64,000 nt of DNA, from NCBI GenBank assembly GCA_030062745.1, contig CP099841.1, positions 31,178,368-31,242,367 on the forward strand, written 5' to 3'. The stretch's first letter is position 1, and the number at the start of each line of letters is the position of its first letter. The translations under genes and the position numbers were made by a program. The notes under the pieces were generated by a model that was given only the letters and a program-made list of their open reading frames with translations, was not told the origin of the DNA and made no database searches. This DNA comes from Capitulum mitella (Eukaryota > Arthropoda > Thecostraca > Pollicipedomorpha > Pollicipedidae). Positions 11,972-22,030 of this stretch are shown here, piece by piece.

Positions 11972-13182
11972 CCCTATTCCCGGAGGGTCTAGACGGTATG
12001 GTCGATTCCCGGCAGGGGCCGGCGGATTCGGCCCCCTGAGATCTCGAGAACTACTCGTCCGATTTCATCGCAACAAACGGCAATCGATTTGCCGTGACGT
12101 GAACTACATTTTTGTAAAAAAAAACTCAGAATTTTGAAATTTGTGGATACAGGGGGGGGGGCAAAAAAATGAAAATGGGGGGTACCTTTGGATTTCTTAT
12201 AACTTCGTTGTTTATCGACCGTTTTCGATGAAACTGGCATGAATCGAGAGATTATGGATAGGCCTTTTACCATTGGTACAGACATCTAAGTTTTGAGTAA
12301 ATTCATAGGCGTTTACAGGGTTCCAAAAATAGGATTAGTTTTCTAACAAATGAATGAACAAAAGAGGCAAACGCCCTTTTTTTGGCTTCTGCTACTCTTG
12401 TTATACTAAAGAAGTACAAATCGCATTACAATGTTTGTATAATGATAGCATAGGCGGTGCCTGGGACACGAAAAAGGGGAACTGTCATGGTCACACGTTT
12501 CTCAGATCAACTTGTGACCTTTGACCTTAAATGACCTCCAGTGACCTTGGGGTCACTTGGAATGATCTCGTGTGCATTTAATATCATCTGTAAACGTTTT
12601 CAATCGTTTGAATTCACTCTGTTTCAAAAATTTCATTTTATGGCTTTTGCGATATAGGGTACGCACACTGACATTTTAGGTCATAGTTCTGTGACCCGAC
12701 CTGATATCAAGCTGAAACGTGGTACACAAGTAGAGGGCACCATTCTACGTCATATGCATTCCGGGTTTGGCATTTGAGAAAAACAGCGCCGAAATTATTG
12801 CGAAAAAACAAATTTTGACTTTTGACCTTGACCTGGCCTTGTAAAATGACCTCAGATAAACAAAATTACATCTGCACATTGCCCAACTATTTAGCTATAC
12901 ATCCATATAAAAGTTTGAAGTTCTATCTTTAAAACTCTGTTTTTGGCAGACATTTTCCTTTTACCCTCAACATGGCCAAAAATGGCATGAGGTGCCTCCC
13001 AAAAACGTTGCCTGGTTCCGCCCCTGAGCAAAATAGAATTTTGAAATTTTGTCACGACACGTCAAAAGAATAGCTAGGAAAAGTGACCAAGTTTCGTGAA
13101 GCTGCGTTAAAAAGCCTGGAATTGGCAAGCAAAAAACCCGAGGGGGGCGGACTCAGCCCCCCCCCCCCCACCGGGAATAGGG
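11972..13182 (-). mobile_element. TTAA MITE family 1, copy B (inverted)
   Basis: This is the same element as copy A in reverse orientation. It starts CCCTATTCCCGGAGGG after GTAA (11968-11971, one mismatch from TTAA) and ends CCGGGAATAGGG before TTAA at 13183-13186. It is 1,211 bp and keeps the G/C palindromes and the DR1 (reverse, TGACCTTTGACCT, 12515-12527). Similarity to copy A is high over most of its length by eye. It lies 3.7 kb from copy A in the same intron. Confidence 0.87.
12515..12527 (-). promoter_or_regulatory. DR1 nuclear-receptor motif in MITE copy B
   Basis: TGACCTTTGACCT is the reverse complement of the perfect DR1 found in copies A and C at the corresponding place. Confidence 0.55.
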
Positions 13183-13544
13183 TTAAATCTTTATCTGGTG
13201 GGTTATTGATCCCATCCCCGATATTTTGTCATTCACTTTGCTGTCATTTCGTATATAGCCAATCATTACTTATGCTGCTTCGATATTTCTGTTGACCGTT
13301 TTGCATCCGATTCGTTGTTTTTTGTTTTGTTCAACGAAACATTGGCTTTTCACATTAATTTCCTGATCTTTATTTGATGTCCCATATTGTCCCGTTTAAG
13401 GTGTACTACCGTGGTTATTTACTTTGTTTGATGTTTTGTATTCGTTGACTTGCTTTCAACATTTTCCATTTGATATCATACTGTATTATGCGCTGTAATG
13501 GAACTACGGATGTCAACGCCTTTGGTTTCTACTTGTAAGAAAAT

Positions 13545-13620
13545 GACTGGTTTGGGACTGTTATTATTTTGCATCAGGAAATACTGGTTTGGGACTGTTA
13601 TTATTTCGCATCAGGAAATT
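13545..13620. repeat. ~36-bp tandem duplication
   Basis: Two near-identical units of CTGGTTTGGGACTGTTATTA followed by TTT(T/C)GCATCAGGAAAT stand side by side in AT-rich intron sequence. Confidence 0.85.
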
Positions 13621-15039
13621 ATGTAGGCCATGTGGGGTCAAATATCAGGCCATTTTGCGCTTCATTTAACTCAAGTATATTGGGTTGGTTGGGTTTAAAC
13701 GAGCTTATGCCTCATAACAAGGCAAGAAGTTGTGAAAACGGTCATTTTTAAGGCAAAAATGCGTGGTTTAAAAGAAGTTTATTCTTCGGAAGCAGACCAC
13801 TTAAAAACAGGGCAGTCATGGCTTCCGGGATATTGCTGCATAAAAATAGCTTTTTCTAGACCTCGTTTTTCTGTGTCTCTAACGTGCTATGTGCTCAGCC
13901 TTTTCCCCCTCATATTTCGACCGCATTGTTTTGGGCTTTCCCGTTATCGGTGTTATCGCAGCTTAAAAAATGTTATCAGCATATGCCGTTTGCATACACT
14001 TCCAGTGGTGATTAAAGCAGACGAAAAATTGTTTTACGAGGCATTTGTGTATTTGGAAAAATCTGATGTCTCCACAGAAGACCCTGGTTTTATTGCATGA
14101 GCGTACATATGTAGTTTACATGGTTCTTTTCTTAGCATGCATAACCCTGCGTTTGTAAACACTACCACCGAGTGATACAAGCGTCGCTGAAGAAGTGGAT
14201 AGACGATGCATTTTTCCAGTGACTGCATTTGAAAAACAGTGTTAGGTCTCCTTGGAAAACACTGTATTAGACTATGTGTTCGATCATTCCATCTCCCCCT
14301 TACTCAGTTTTGCCTTTACCGAGGGGCTGGTGATTCCACTGCGTGGTCTGAGTCCCCATCGTTGTCTTTTTAAATCTTAGTGGCTCATTACGTTGTCTTT
14401 TAAAATTTGTGTTTCTGTTTATTGACCTGCAGCGCATAGAGTGCCTCCAACTTCGCTTGTAACCATTAGCCAACGAGAAGGCCTGCTCTTTTGTCACAGG
14501 GCATGCATGAAAACGTCGCCAACGATGCTGAGGTGGAGAAAAAACAACGAAGTGCTCAAAATTATTCTGTGTGTTGTCATTCCATGCGTTTTTTTTTCTC
14601 TCATTTGATTACGACGTATTATTCGCGCCGTGTTCGCATCCCGGTGTTCTACGTGCGCTATGAGTATGAAACCGGGAAGCAGACCTGGCTAACGCGTTAT
14701 TCAGTATGATTTTAGGAGGGCCACCGGTTCGTGCCAATCACTTGAGCACAGTGGGAATTCTAAATGTCACATTAATTGACATTTTCTGAAACCCGAAGGG
14801 TGTTTGGTCCATCAGTAAGTGCCCTGGATACTGCAGCCGCTCACGGGCACTTGTGCTCTCAGTGAGTGGTCGATTGATGAGGGCGCTGGCCCCCACGTGG
14901 GTCAGTAGGCGGTCAGGTATCACTTGGACTTGTGCGGCGGGGACGCGTCATAAACATAACGGTCACGTCGGAATGGCGGGCCGGCAATGTGCTGTGCGGA
15001 TAAAGAACGTATGGATTGCGTGACGGCCCTACACCCCGA

Positions 15040-15760
15040 GCACAACAGGGTCCGAAGCTCCGGGTGTTGCGCGCAAATCTGTTATCGCTCAGCCCGAGTT
15101 GAACGGGAGCCAGGGGCGCAGGCTTCGACTTCCCCCCGCCCTGCGTCAGACCGGGCGCCCCGGCGTCCGGGGCGGCGGGTCGGCCGGCGCCGCGCCGCGC
15201 CGCGGGAGCGCCGGCCGAGATGAGCCGGCCCGGCGGCGCCGCCCGGCCGCTGACGGCCCGATCGGCCGGTCATCGATCTCCGGCCGCCCTGAATGGACGC
15301 CGGCCGGGCAGGTGCGCCACTTCCGCCGCCACTGCTTCCGACGCTGCCACGATCTGACGGCGCCGCGACCGGCCCTCCCGGGGAGAGCAGGAGGACCCTG
15401 TCCGCGATCCGGTCTAGTCTGACGGGCTCCGGTTCCTGCCTGGTCTGTGTGGCCCGCCGTTCGGCTCGCCGGTGGTCTCCGGCCCGGTCTGGTCTGTATG
15501 GTCCGCCGGTCTGCCCGTTCCGGCCGGCTCCGCTGCGGGCGGCGAGACGGCTGGCGGCGCTGCCAGATCCGGCTGCCGTGACCTTGCCCTTGCCGGCCGT
15601 TTGGCGGCGGTCGCGTTTTGGCGCGCCGCTGGCTGGAGCCGGGCCCTGACGGATGACCCGGACACGGGCACTGTTGCGGTGATCCGACTCTCGGCCCGGC
15701 GCCGCCCGCCGGCGATGAGCCGGGCCGGAGCGCACGGGCGGGGAGAGGAACGAAGGTAGA
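15040..15760. other. GC-rich island in Rsk intron
   Basis: This island is very GC-rich, with long stop-free frames on both strands (one of 299 codons on the minus strand). The translations are Arg/Pro/Ala-rich without a domain. I read it as a compositional island and not a gene. Confidence 0.6.
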
Positions 15761-15900
15761 CACCGCCTGGTCGGTACCGCCACGCAACAGTGAGGCGCCA
15801 CCGAACGTCGTGGCATCGTGCCGTGCTGCGCGGCCGCGTGTAACGGTTTTGTACTTTTATTTGTGCAAGATATATTGAAGACGTCTTCTACATGTTTTAA

Positions 15901-17100
15901 CCCTCGGCTAGCCGGGGTGGGGACTCTTGAGTCCCTCCGGTTTCGTGAAGATGGCCAGAAAACGAATAGATGCAAATACATGAAACTGGGAGTACCTTTT
16001 CATACGTCATTTTTACATGTTTGGTTAGCTTTTGTACTTAAGACTGCCTCAGGTCACTGACCCAGAACAGGTTAAGTAAGACTGTTCCAGAAAAGTAAAG
16101 TGCCATTACGTTTTGTCAAAGGTATCGATCAGTTAAAAACTTGCTGCAGTGGCAAAGCACGGCAGATACAACAGTTCTGTTATATCGAATTTTTCGGAAA
16201 TGTCAAAGTCAAAGTGACTTTAGAACAGCTAATTTTTTGGCCTTTTTGCGCTATCAGTTGGGATTGTGAGCCTTGTTCAACGGTTTTGAAGTTTGAATGT
16301 ACGCCCTGTTGCTTCTCCTCACGTCCTTTGTAAATATTACTGTACTTTTTGGCCTGTGAAGTGAGGTCAGGTCACGTTTTACTCCAAATTTTCAGATCTG
16401 AGACCGAATATAATTAATCAGATTACAGCCCTTCATTGTTTATCAGTCGCCGTATGCGCTTTAAAAACACTGATATGTGGTAAGGACTTGTTTTCCAAGA
16501 TTGGCCTAATCCCACGTCATGTAGTGTCTGATCACTGGAAATGCGGCAGAGATGATACGACATATATCAGAAACCCGGACTTTTATGCATCTGAATTTCA
16601 CCTAGGTTGACCTTGTTTGACCTTAGTATGACAACTGCAGGCTTTATACGCATCCTAAACACATTTGCGGCGTCATCTAGCCAAGACAGTTTTTGCAATG
16701 AAAAAAGCTGTTCCTGACCGTACGAAAAGGAAATTTTTCGTTCGCTTTCGGTGTCGTGAAAAATGGCCAAATTGGCCACCTCGGGTGCTCTTTTACCGCA
16801 CAGAATAGGTAAATCGGCCTTCTTCGTACGTATAATCTCTTTGGAGTCACGTAAACTGCTTGATTATCACACTTCTGCCAAAAATGCCAAATACGATTTA
16901 ACCTAAGGTGACCTCTGGTGACCTCAATATTGGCCTGATGTGGCTAAATCTGGGTGCTTTCGTTTGTTTTCGCCTAGACCTTTCCAGTGGTCGTTTTTCT
17001 TTTCCTGTGTGACGTGTGGTTTTCGAGATCTTGATTAGTTCTCATGACCCCCCTTCCCCCGACCTGACGAAGGTGGATCCGAATGCCGGTCCGGCGAGAG
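15901..17100 (+). mobile_element. TTAA MITE family 2, copy 1
   Basis: It starts with TTAA (15897-15900), then CCCTCGGCTAGCCGGGG and a subterminal palindrome GGGACTCTTGAGTCCC. It ends near 17100 with the family signature of GAGATC, a CTCATGACC box and CCGGTCCGGCGAG, and the right TTAA has decayed. No transposase frame was found. It is rich in TGACCT/AGGTCA words, for example TTGACCTTGTTTGACCTT near 16608. Its terminal organisation is the same as in the copies at 25191, 32666 and about 46190. Confidence 0.7.
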
Positions 17101-17989
17101 AAATCTTGAGGAAAATAATTGATAGATATCAGGCAGGTGCTTGGCAAGCCAACGGAAAATGTCTCAGCATTGGATTCCAAGCTAAAGTTAGATTATACCA
17201 GATTATATCTGCTGCGGTTGGCAGGTTCTGCCTGCGCTGGCACCACGTTGAACAGGCATTTGATTGCCTCGGCGCATTGCCAAAGGGCGAGCGGTTGTTT
17301 AACCGCCGACCCCGAGCAGTCCTCTGCTCGTGAAAGACAGCTGGAAGTGTTTTCCTGTGTCGAGTTACAAGCGACTTTAACTGCCTGTGTTCCGAACTTC
17401 ACAAGCATTAATGGACTGCTTCGGTGCTCGCCGTTTTCTTGTCCAATTTTCAGTAGCATGCAGCCTCGCACTCGTTACTCTTGAAATAAACGACGAATAA
17501 ATGCAATAACGGGCATACGTCACCGCCACCGAATTAATTGTCGATATCCCTGAGGCAGTATTACCGTCTCCGCTGGGCGGGAAATACGGTCGTCGGAAAG
17601 TATCTCGCGTCTGCGTACGTAAGTCATGGCGGGAAATTACGGAACGTATGAATAACGTGCTTGTCTGAAGCCGACATTAGGGTACCGGAAGTCCAGTGTG
17701 GCGGTGGGCGGTCCCTTGGGCCTCACGGCAGTGTCGGTACGGAAGTGTGGTAGACCAGCGGCACCAGAGATCCCTGAATTGGCTCGACGCAGGAGCTCTA
17801 CGCCGAGGACGTCTCGGCCGCCTGTTTCCGGAGAACGCGTCACTACGGACGTTTCCGTGGGCTACTTTTTGGAAGCGCAATGTCCAGAGCACCTCGGCGT
17901 GGACTCGACCCGGGAAACACGGCACCGGGGGCGTCGCGGTCGGCGTAGTGTGGAAAACACAGACGTTGGCCGTCCGCGAAGCTGCCAGT

Positions 17990-18395
17990 GGGTGGATGGA
18001 GAGGCGGGTAGGGACCGCGAAGCTGTCGGGCGGTTGGAGACGTGGACAGGGACTGCAACGTTGTCGGTGGGCGGTTGGAGACGCGGGCAGGGAGCGCGAA
18101 GCGTTGTCGGTGGGGCGGTTGGAGACGCGGGCAGGGAGTGCAGCGTTGTCGGTGGGCGGTTGGAGACGCGGGCAGGGAGCGCGAAGCTGTCGGTGTTCGG
18201 TTGGAGACGCGGACAGGGAGCGCGAAGCTGTCGGTGGGCGGTTGGAGACGCGGGCAGGGAGCGCGAAGCTGTCGGTGGGCGGTTGGAGACGCGGGCAGGG
18301 AGCGCGAAGCTGTCGGTGGGCGGTTGGAGACGCGGGCAGGGAGCGCGAAGCTGTCGGTGGGCGGTTGGAGACGCGGGGAGGGAGCGCGAGCCGGC
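17990..18395. repeat. 41-bp GC-rich minisatellite, about nine copies
   Basis: The unit contains GCGGTTGGAGACGCGGGCAG, then GGAGCGCGAAGCTGTCGGTGG. Nine occurrences of TTGGAGACG are seen. The central units are nearly identical, while the 5' units differ by small indels. The period is not a multiple of three and the unit has no stop codons, so several frames stay open through it and give a false 361-codon protein. Confidence 0.95.
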
Positions 18396-18507
18396 CGGCC
18401 GGCTGACATGCCGCATCCTGGCCGCCCCCGGCGGCGTGCGGCAGCCGCGCCGAGACGCGGTCGCCGACGCTGGCGTCTCTTCAGCGAGCTTAAGGGACCT
18501 GGAAATA

Positions 18508-18587
18508 GCGCCGGGCGGCGCAAAGGTCAGGGCGGCGCGGGCCGGTCGCGCTGCGCCGCACAGTCTGACCTTTGCGCCGCCCGGCGC
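18508..18587. ncRNA. 80-nt perfect-arm hairpin in Rsk intron (function unknown)
   Basis: The outer arms 18508-18530 and 18565-18587 are 23-bp perfect reverse complements (containing GGCGCAAAGGTCAG and CTGACCTTTGCGCC). An inner 7-bp stem GCGGCGC/GCGCCGC (18532-18538 and 18553-18559) leaves a 14-nt terminal loop. The size and shape are those of a small-RNA precursor hairpin, but it could equally be an unexpressed inverted repeat. Either strand would fold. Confidence 0.4.
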
Positions 18588-20912
18588 CGTCTGCGGCGGC
18601 CGGCCGCCGGTCTGCGGGCGGCCGCGGTCTGCCGGCCAGCTGCAGGCGGTGCGCTGGTCTCCGCGGCGGCCGGCTGTCAGACCGCCTGCCCCAGGCTGCG
18701 GCCAGCCTGCAGGCGCTGATGTTCGTCGTGGCCTCGTTGGGACCCCTTGGCTTTATTTTGTGAAGTTCCCCGCCAGTGCCTGAGCGGCTGTCGCTGTAAG
18801 CACGTCATCCCCGTTATGACCGTCATCACATCGCCGGAGCCCAGCGTGGGCCTTCTGGATAGCGATCAAACCCGCCGACCAGACCGTCCTTTTACTCGTT
18901 CGTCTGGCTGACCAGACTGACTTGCTTCGTCGTCTGTGCCGCCGACCAGACTGCTGCTGGTCCGCACGGCCGGCCAGACTGGCCTGCTTTGACAAACGCT
19001 CGTGAGGGGCGTGGTGCCGACGTCATTGCGACGGCCGGCTGGTGTGATTTCGGGACCTTATCTTCATGGGAAAAGTTTTTGCCTGGACCATTGGACGTCC
19101 GCATTTACCGCCTGGCTATTGGCGCTGGAAATAGAACGGGGACGCCGTTTGCCGCCAATTGATGGCGGCTTTGTGTCGGCAACTTTATGTGGACAGATAA
19201 TACTGTATCTTGAACGAGGCTCCGACTGCGGCGATAATATAAACGAGCTCAGATGGATTGGTTCCTGGTGTATTTTCCCGGTATGTTGCCGTGGTGTTAA
19301 AGCAGGGGCTCAGTCACCGGCGCCGCATCTGCCGTTCCGCGCCACCTTTTGTTCACCGTCCTTCGGTGCGGAACGTCAGTTTTCAACGCGTTTCGCGGGT
19401 ATACATTGCAGCCCAACAGGAAAATGAAGTTCCTGATCTGTGCGCAAACACTGGCCTGATAGACTGCGCCGCTTTCCCCGCAGTGTAGCGGAACGCACGT
19501 GATCAGGCGGCTGTTGACTCGCGCTGGACGTATCGATTGACCACCCCACTTCTCCGCTGGGCGGGCTGGAGAAGCTGAATATGGCTGCAGCACGCGTAAA
19601 AAAGAAACACGTGCAGGTGGCAGAGCATGTGTGGCGAGTAATCCTTTTGACGGTGCAGTAGTTAGCGGTCTCGTAAATCATCCAGCATGCCCTCAACAAC
19701 GGCGTATGAACGCACCGACATGGCAGGACCTAGGAAAGGGAACAAAGAAAGTTTGAAACGTTGGCAAATAGGACATGACGTCGGTTGTGACGGATTTTTT
19801 TGTCCCTGACTTAATGTGTACCGGAAATGAGACAAGAAATGTGGGGATGGCATCCATACATCCCCCTGAGATGGTAAAGGTTACTTCTCGCACTTGTCCG
19901 TCGATGGTAGATTCTGTCTGTGGTGGATTTATCGCTGAGAAGCCTGTTTCGCTTGCAACTGAGCGTTTTTGGGCCATTTATCTCCGAAACTCAGAAGATG
20001 TTTGGTTTTGGCTATCCGACTACATGGGATGTAAGTATCATTTACTAAAGAAGAATTCCATTCATATCAGTATGTTTTGCCTTGCCTCGCCATCCTTTTG
20101 CATCTGAAAGTGTCTTTATGCAGCAGTGATGACTTATCCTTGTCGCAATTGGGAAAAGAATGTGTACAGTTTTCATTGGTATTCCATATAAATATAAAGA
20201 CGCTTGTGATGCTCTGAATGTTCGATGCGTTCAGAGAACCTTTTGACCAAATTTGGATTTGATGAGAAGTAGATGACATTGTCCATTATTTTCTAAAGGA
20301 AGGACATTTCCCACCGCGACATCTGAACATACTTTAATATCGTCATATATGTCGTATTGACGGGGCTTTCAGAGCAATCTCCCCTCACTTGAATATGTTT
20401 GCTGGCTGAGGAAAATGGCTTTGGTTACGTATACCGCACATTCAGTACCATTATTGCAAGCCAAGTTTTGCCTATGACCGACTGGCCTGTCCCCTGGCCG
20501 CGTCAGCTCTTACATTGGGCGTCATTTTCGGCGCACGATCGATGAATACTTTACGATCAGCCGTGCGGGGATTAAATCGTTGCCGTATCAAACTGCTCTG
20601 TCCCGCTAAAACCAGTGGCAGAAATGGGCGCCGGGCGGCTCACGGGCCGCGGCTATTTCGGTGCGGACGGCCCGGTGACCAGGCCCGCTCAGGTCGGTCG
20701 TCACGCCGGCCGACGTGACGCCGAGCGTCACGGCCCGTCACCGGGCGCCGGCCGCCGCGGCCCGTCCGCCCGATGCCGGACGGCTGGCTCATGCCTGTCT
20801 CGCCCGTAATCCCGCCGCTGTTGGGCGTCACCGCCGCGTCCGTCGGGCGCTGCGACGCGGCCGGTTCGGTCGGCGTCGGGACTGGTGGTCGCCGACGCGA
20901 GCTCTCCGCGTC

Positions 20913-20940
20913 ACGTCACGGCGTCGTGATGCCGTGACGT
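20913..20940. repeat. Small inverted repeat
   Basis: The 10-bp arms ACGTCACGGC (20913-20922) and GCCGTGACGT (20931-20940) surround an 8-nt loop. They sit in a GC island with several further CGTCACG/CGTGACG words. Confidence 0.75.
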
Positions 20941-21480
20941 CGTGATGCCGGAGACGCCGGCCGGCCGCCGTCACGTCGCTCGTTGCGATCGACGCCGGGT
21001 CCCCTGTTGGTCGACGCCGGGTCGGTGCCGCGGACCGCCGCTCCCCAGCACCGCAGCGCGTAATTTTAGCACTGTTATTGTGCCGCAAAACCAATGACAC
21101 GTTCAGGTTCTCTCGTGCCAATTACTGGCGCTCAGTGATGTGAAATGGCCCGTACCCTATCAGCTGAAAGGCAGACAGTGCCCGGCATTATTGCGGACTG
21201 CGCGGTAAGCAGTGGCCGCTATCGCGGTGGCCTGCCGTGGACTCGTCATCAAACAGTGGCCGGTATGACGGTGTGGTGCAGACTCACCGATACACAGTGG
21301 TCGGTATCGCGGGCTCGCCGACAAGCCCGGCACGGGCAGCGCGGCTCCGGCTAATCTGCTAATGAAGCAGGTGTCGTCGACGGCGCGAGTAGGCCGCCAT
21401 CAGCTTGATAGGTGGTCCGGCTCGCCGGGAGCCGAGCGAGACGGCTGCGCAGCTGGCGCCCCGGCCCCGGTGTCTGTTGG

Positions 21481-21755
21481 AGGACCTGGTGCGTCAGACC
21501 CTGACCGTGTGTCGGGTGTCCGTCAGAGGACCTGGTGCGTCAGACCCTGACCGTGTGTCGGGTGTCCGTTAAAGGACCTGGTGCGTCAGACCCTGACCGT
21601 GTGTCGGGTGTCCGTCAGAGGACCTGGTGCGTCAGACCCTGCCCGTGTGTCGGGTGTCCGTCAGAGGACCTGGTGCGTCAGACCCTGACCGTGTGTCGGG
21701 TGTCCGTTAGAGGACCTGGTGCGTCAGACCCTGACCGTGTGCTGGCTCTTTTCAG
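21481..21755 (+). repeat. 46-bp minisatellite built from the Rsk acceptor/exon edge
   Basis: AGGACCTGGTGCGTCAG recurs at 21481, 21527, 21573, 21619, 21665 and 21711 (period 46 bp), then at the real exon start 21754 (43 bp later). Each unit ends in a TCCGTCAG- or TCCGTTAG-like acceptor followed by a copy of the first codons of the next exon (DLVRQ), then ACCCTG(A/C)CCGTGTGTCGGGTG. So six decoy acceptor/exon-start units precede the true exon. Confidence 0.93.
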
Positions 21756-21899
21756 GACCTGGTGCGTCAGATGCTGCACGTGGATCCCGGCCAGCGCCTG
21801 ACGGCGGCTGACGCCTTGCGACATCCCTGGGTGGTCGGCCGTGCCACCCTGCCGGACGTGCGGGTTGGCCTTGCGACGCCAGACCTGCGCTCAGTCAAG
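21756..21899 (+). CDS. Rsk: p90 ribosomal S6 kinase (RSK), exon encoding end of C-terminal kinase domain
   Basis: Its 48 codons in phase 0/0 read [19 protein letters not shown], then [15 protein letters not shown] and end PDLRSVK. This is the subdomain XI signature of the RSK C-terminal kinase domain: vertebrate RSK2 reads [27 protein letters not shown] with a following LVKGAMAATY (from memory). The conserved Arg of QRLTA and the HPW motif are present. The acceptor CTTTTCAG is good and the donor is AAG|GTGTGC. It follows exon 4819-4936 and precedes exon 28220-28345. The 5' edge has been amplified as a 46-bp array, and the 3' edge (DLRSVK plus donor) is repeated 71 bp downstream as DLRSVR. Identification is firm. 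The exact donor choice is slightly less so because of that duplicate. Confidence 0.95.
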
Positions 21900-22030
21900 G
21901 TGTGCCCTTCTCTGTCTGTCTGTCTTCTGTTGGTCGCCACTTCCGCATGCTGGACTTGCGTTCAGTCAGGGTGCGGCCGTCTTTCTCTCTGTCTCCTGTT
22001 GGTTGTCGCTTCCTCACGTTGAATGCCCGG
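21862..22030 (+). repeat. Imperfect ~65-71-bp tandem duplication over the Rsk exon 3' edge
   Basis: The segment GTTGG...GACCTGCGCTCAGTCAAG|GTG...TCTGTCTGTC is followed about 71 bp later by GTTGG...GACTTGCGTTCAGTCAGG|GTGCGG...TCTCTGTCTC, and a partial third unit starts at 21998. The copied piece includes the last six codons and the donor. Use of the second donor (21971) would add 71 nt and shift the frame. Confidence 0.8.

Larger units (their letters stand above)
4937..21755 (+). other. Rsk: Rsk intron (about 16.8 kb)
   Basis: It is bounded by GTGGGT at 4937 and GGCTCTTTTCAG ending at 21755, phase 0. It contains two inverted copies of the TTAA MITE family 1 (7103-8305 and 11972-13182), one family 2 copy (15901-17100), a 41-bp minisatellite, an 80-nt hairpin, and GC islands near 5240-5640, 6340-6660, 8540-8790, 15040-15760, 17690-18720 and 20630-21060. 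No nested gene was recognised. The stretches 8431-11967 and 13187-15040 hold nothing I can identify apart from a small duplication at about 13545-13620. Confidence 0.85.

Noticed and set aside
15082-15981. 299-codon minus-strand frame
   Set aside because: It is low-complexity translation of a GC island inside the Rsk intron, with no recognisable motif.
17698-18783. 361-codon plus-strand open frame
   Set aside because: It is the 41-bp minisatellite read through in a stop-free frame. The other frames are equally open.
21481-21755. Regular array considered as CRISPR
   Set aside because: The units are directly adjacent with no unique spacers, in a eukaryotic intron. It is a minisatellite.
21535-21801. 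88-codon frame through the 46-bp array
   Set aside because: It reads the array and then the Rsk exon in the wrong frame. The supported frame starts at 21756 (DLVRQ).
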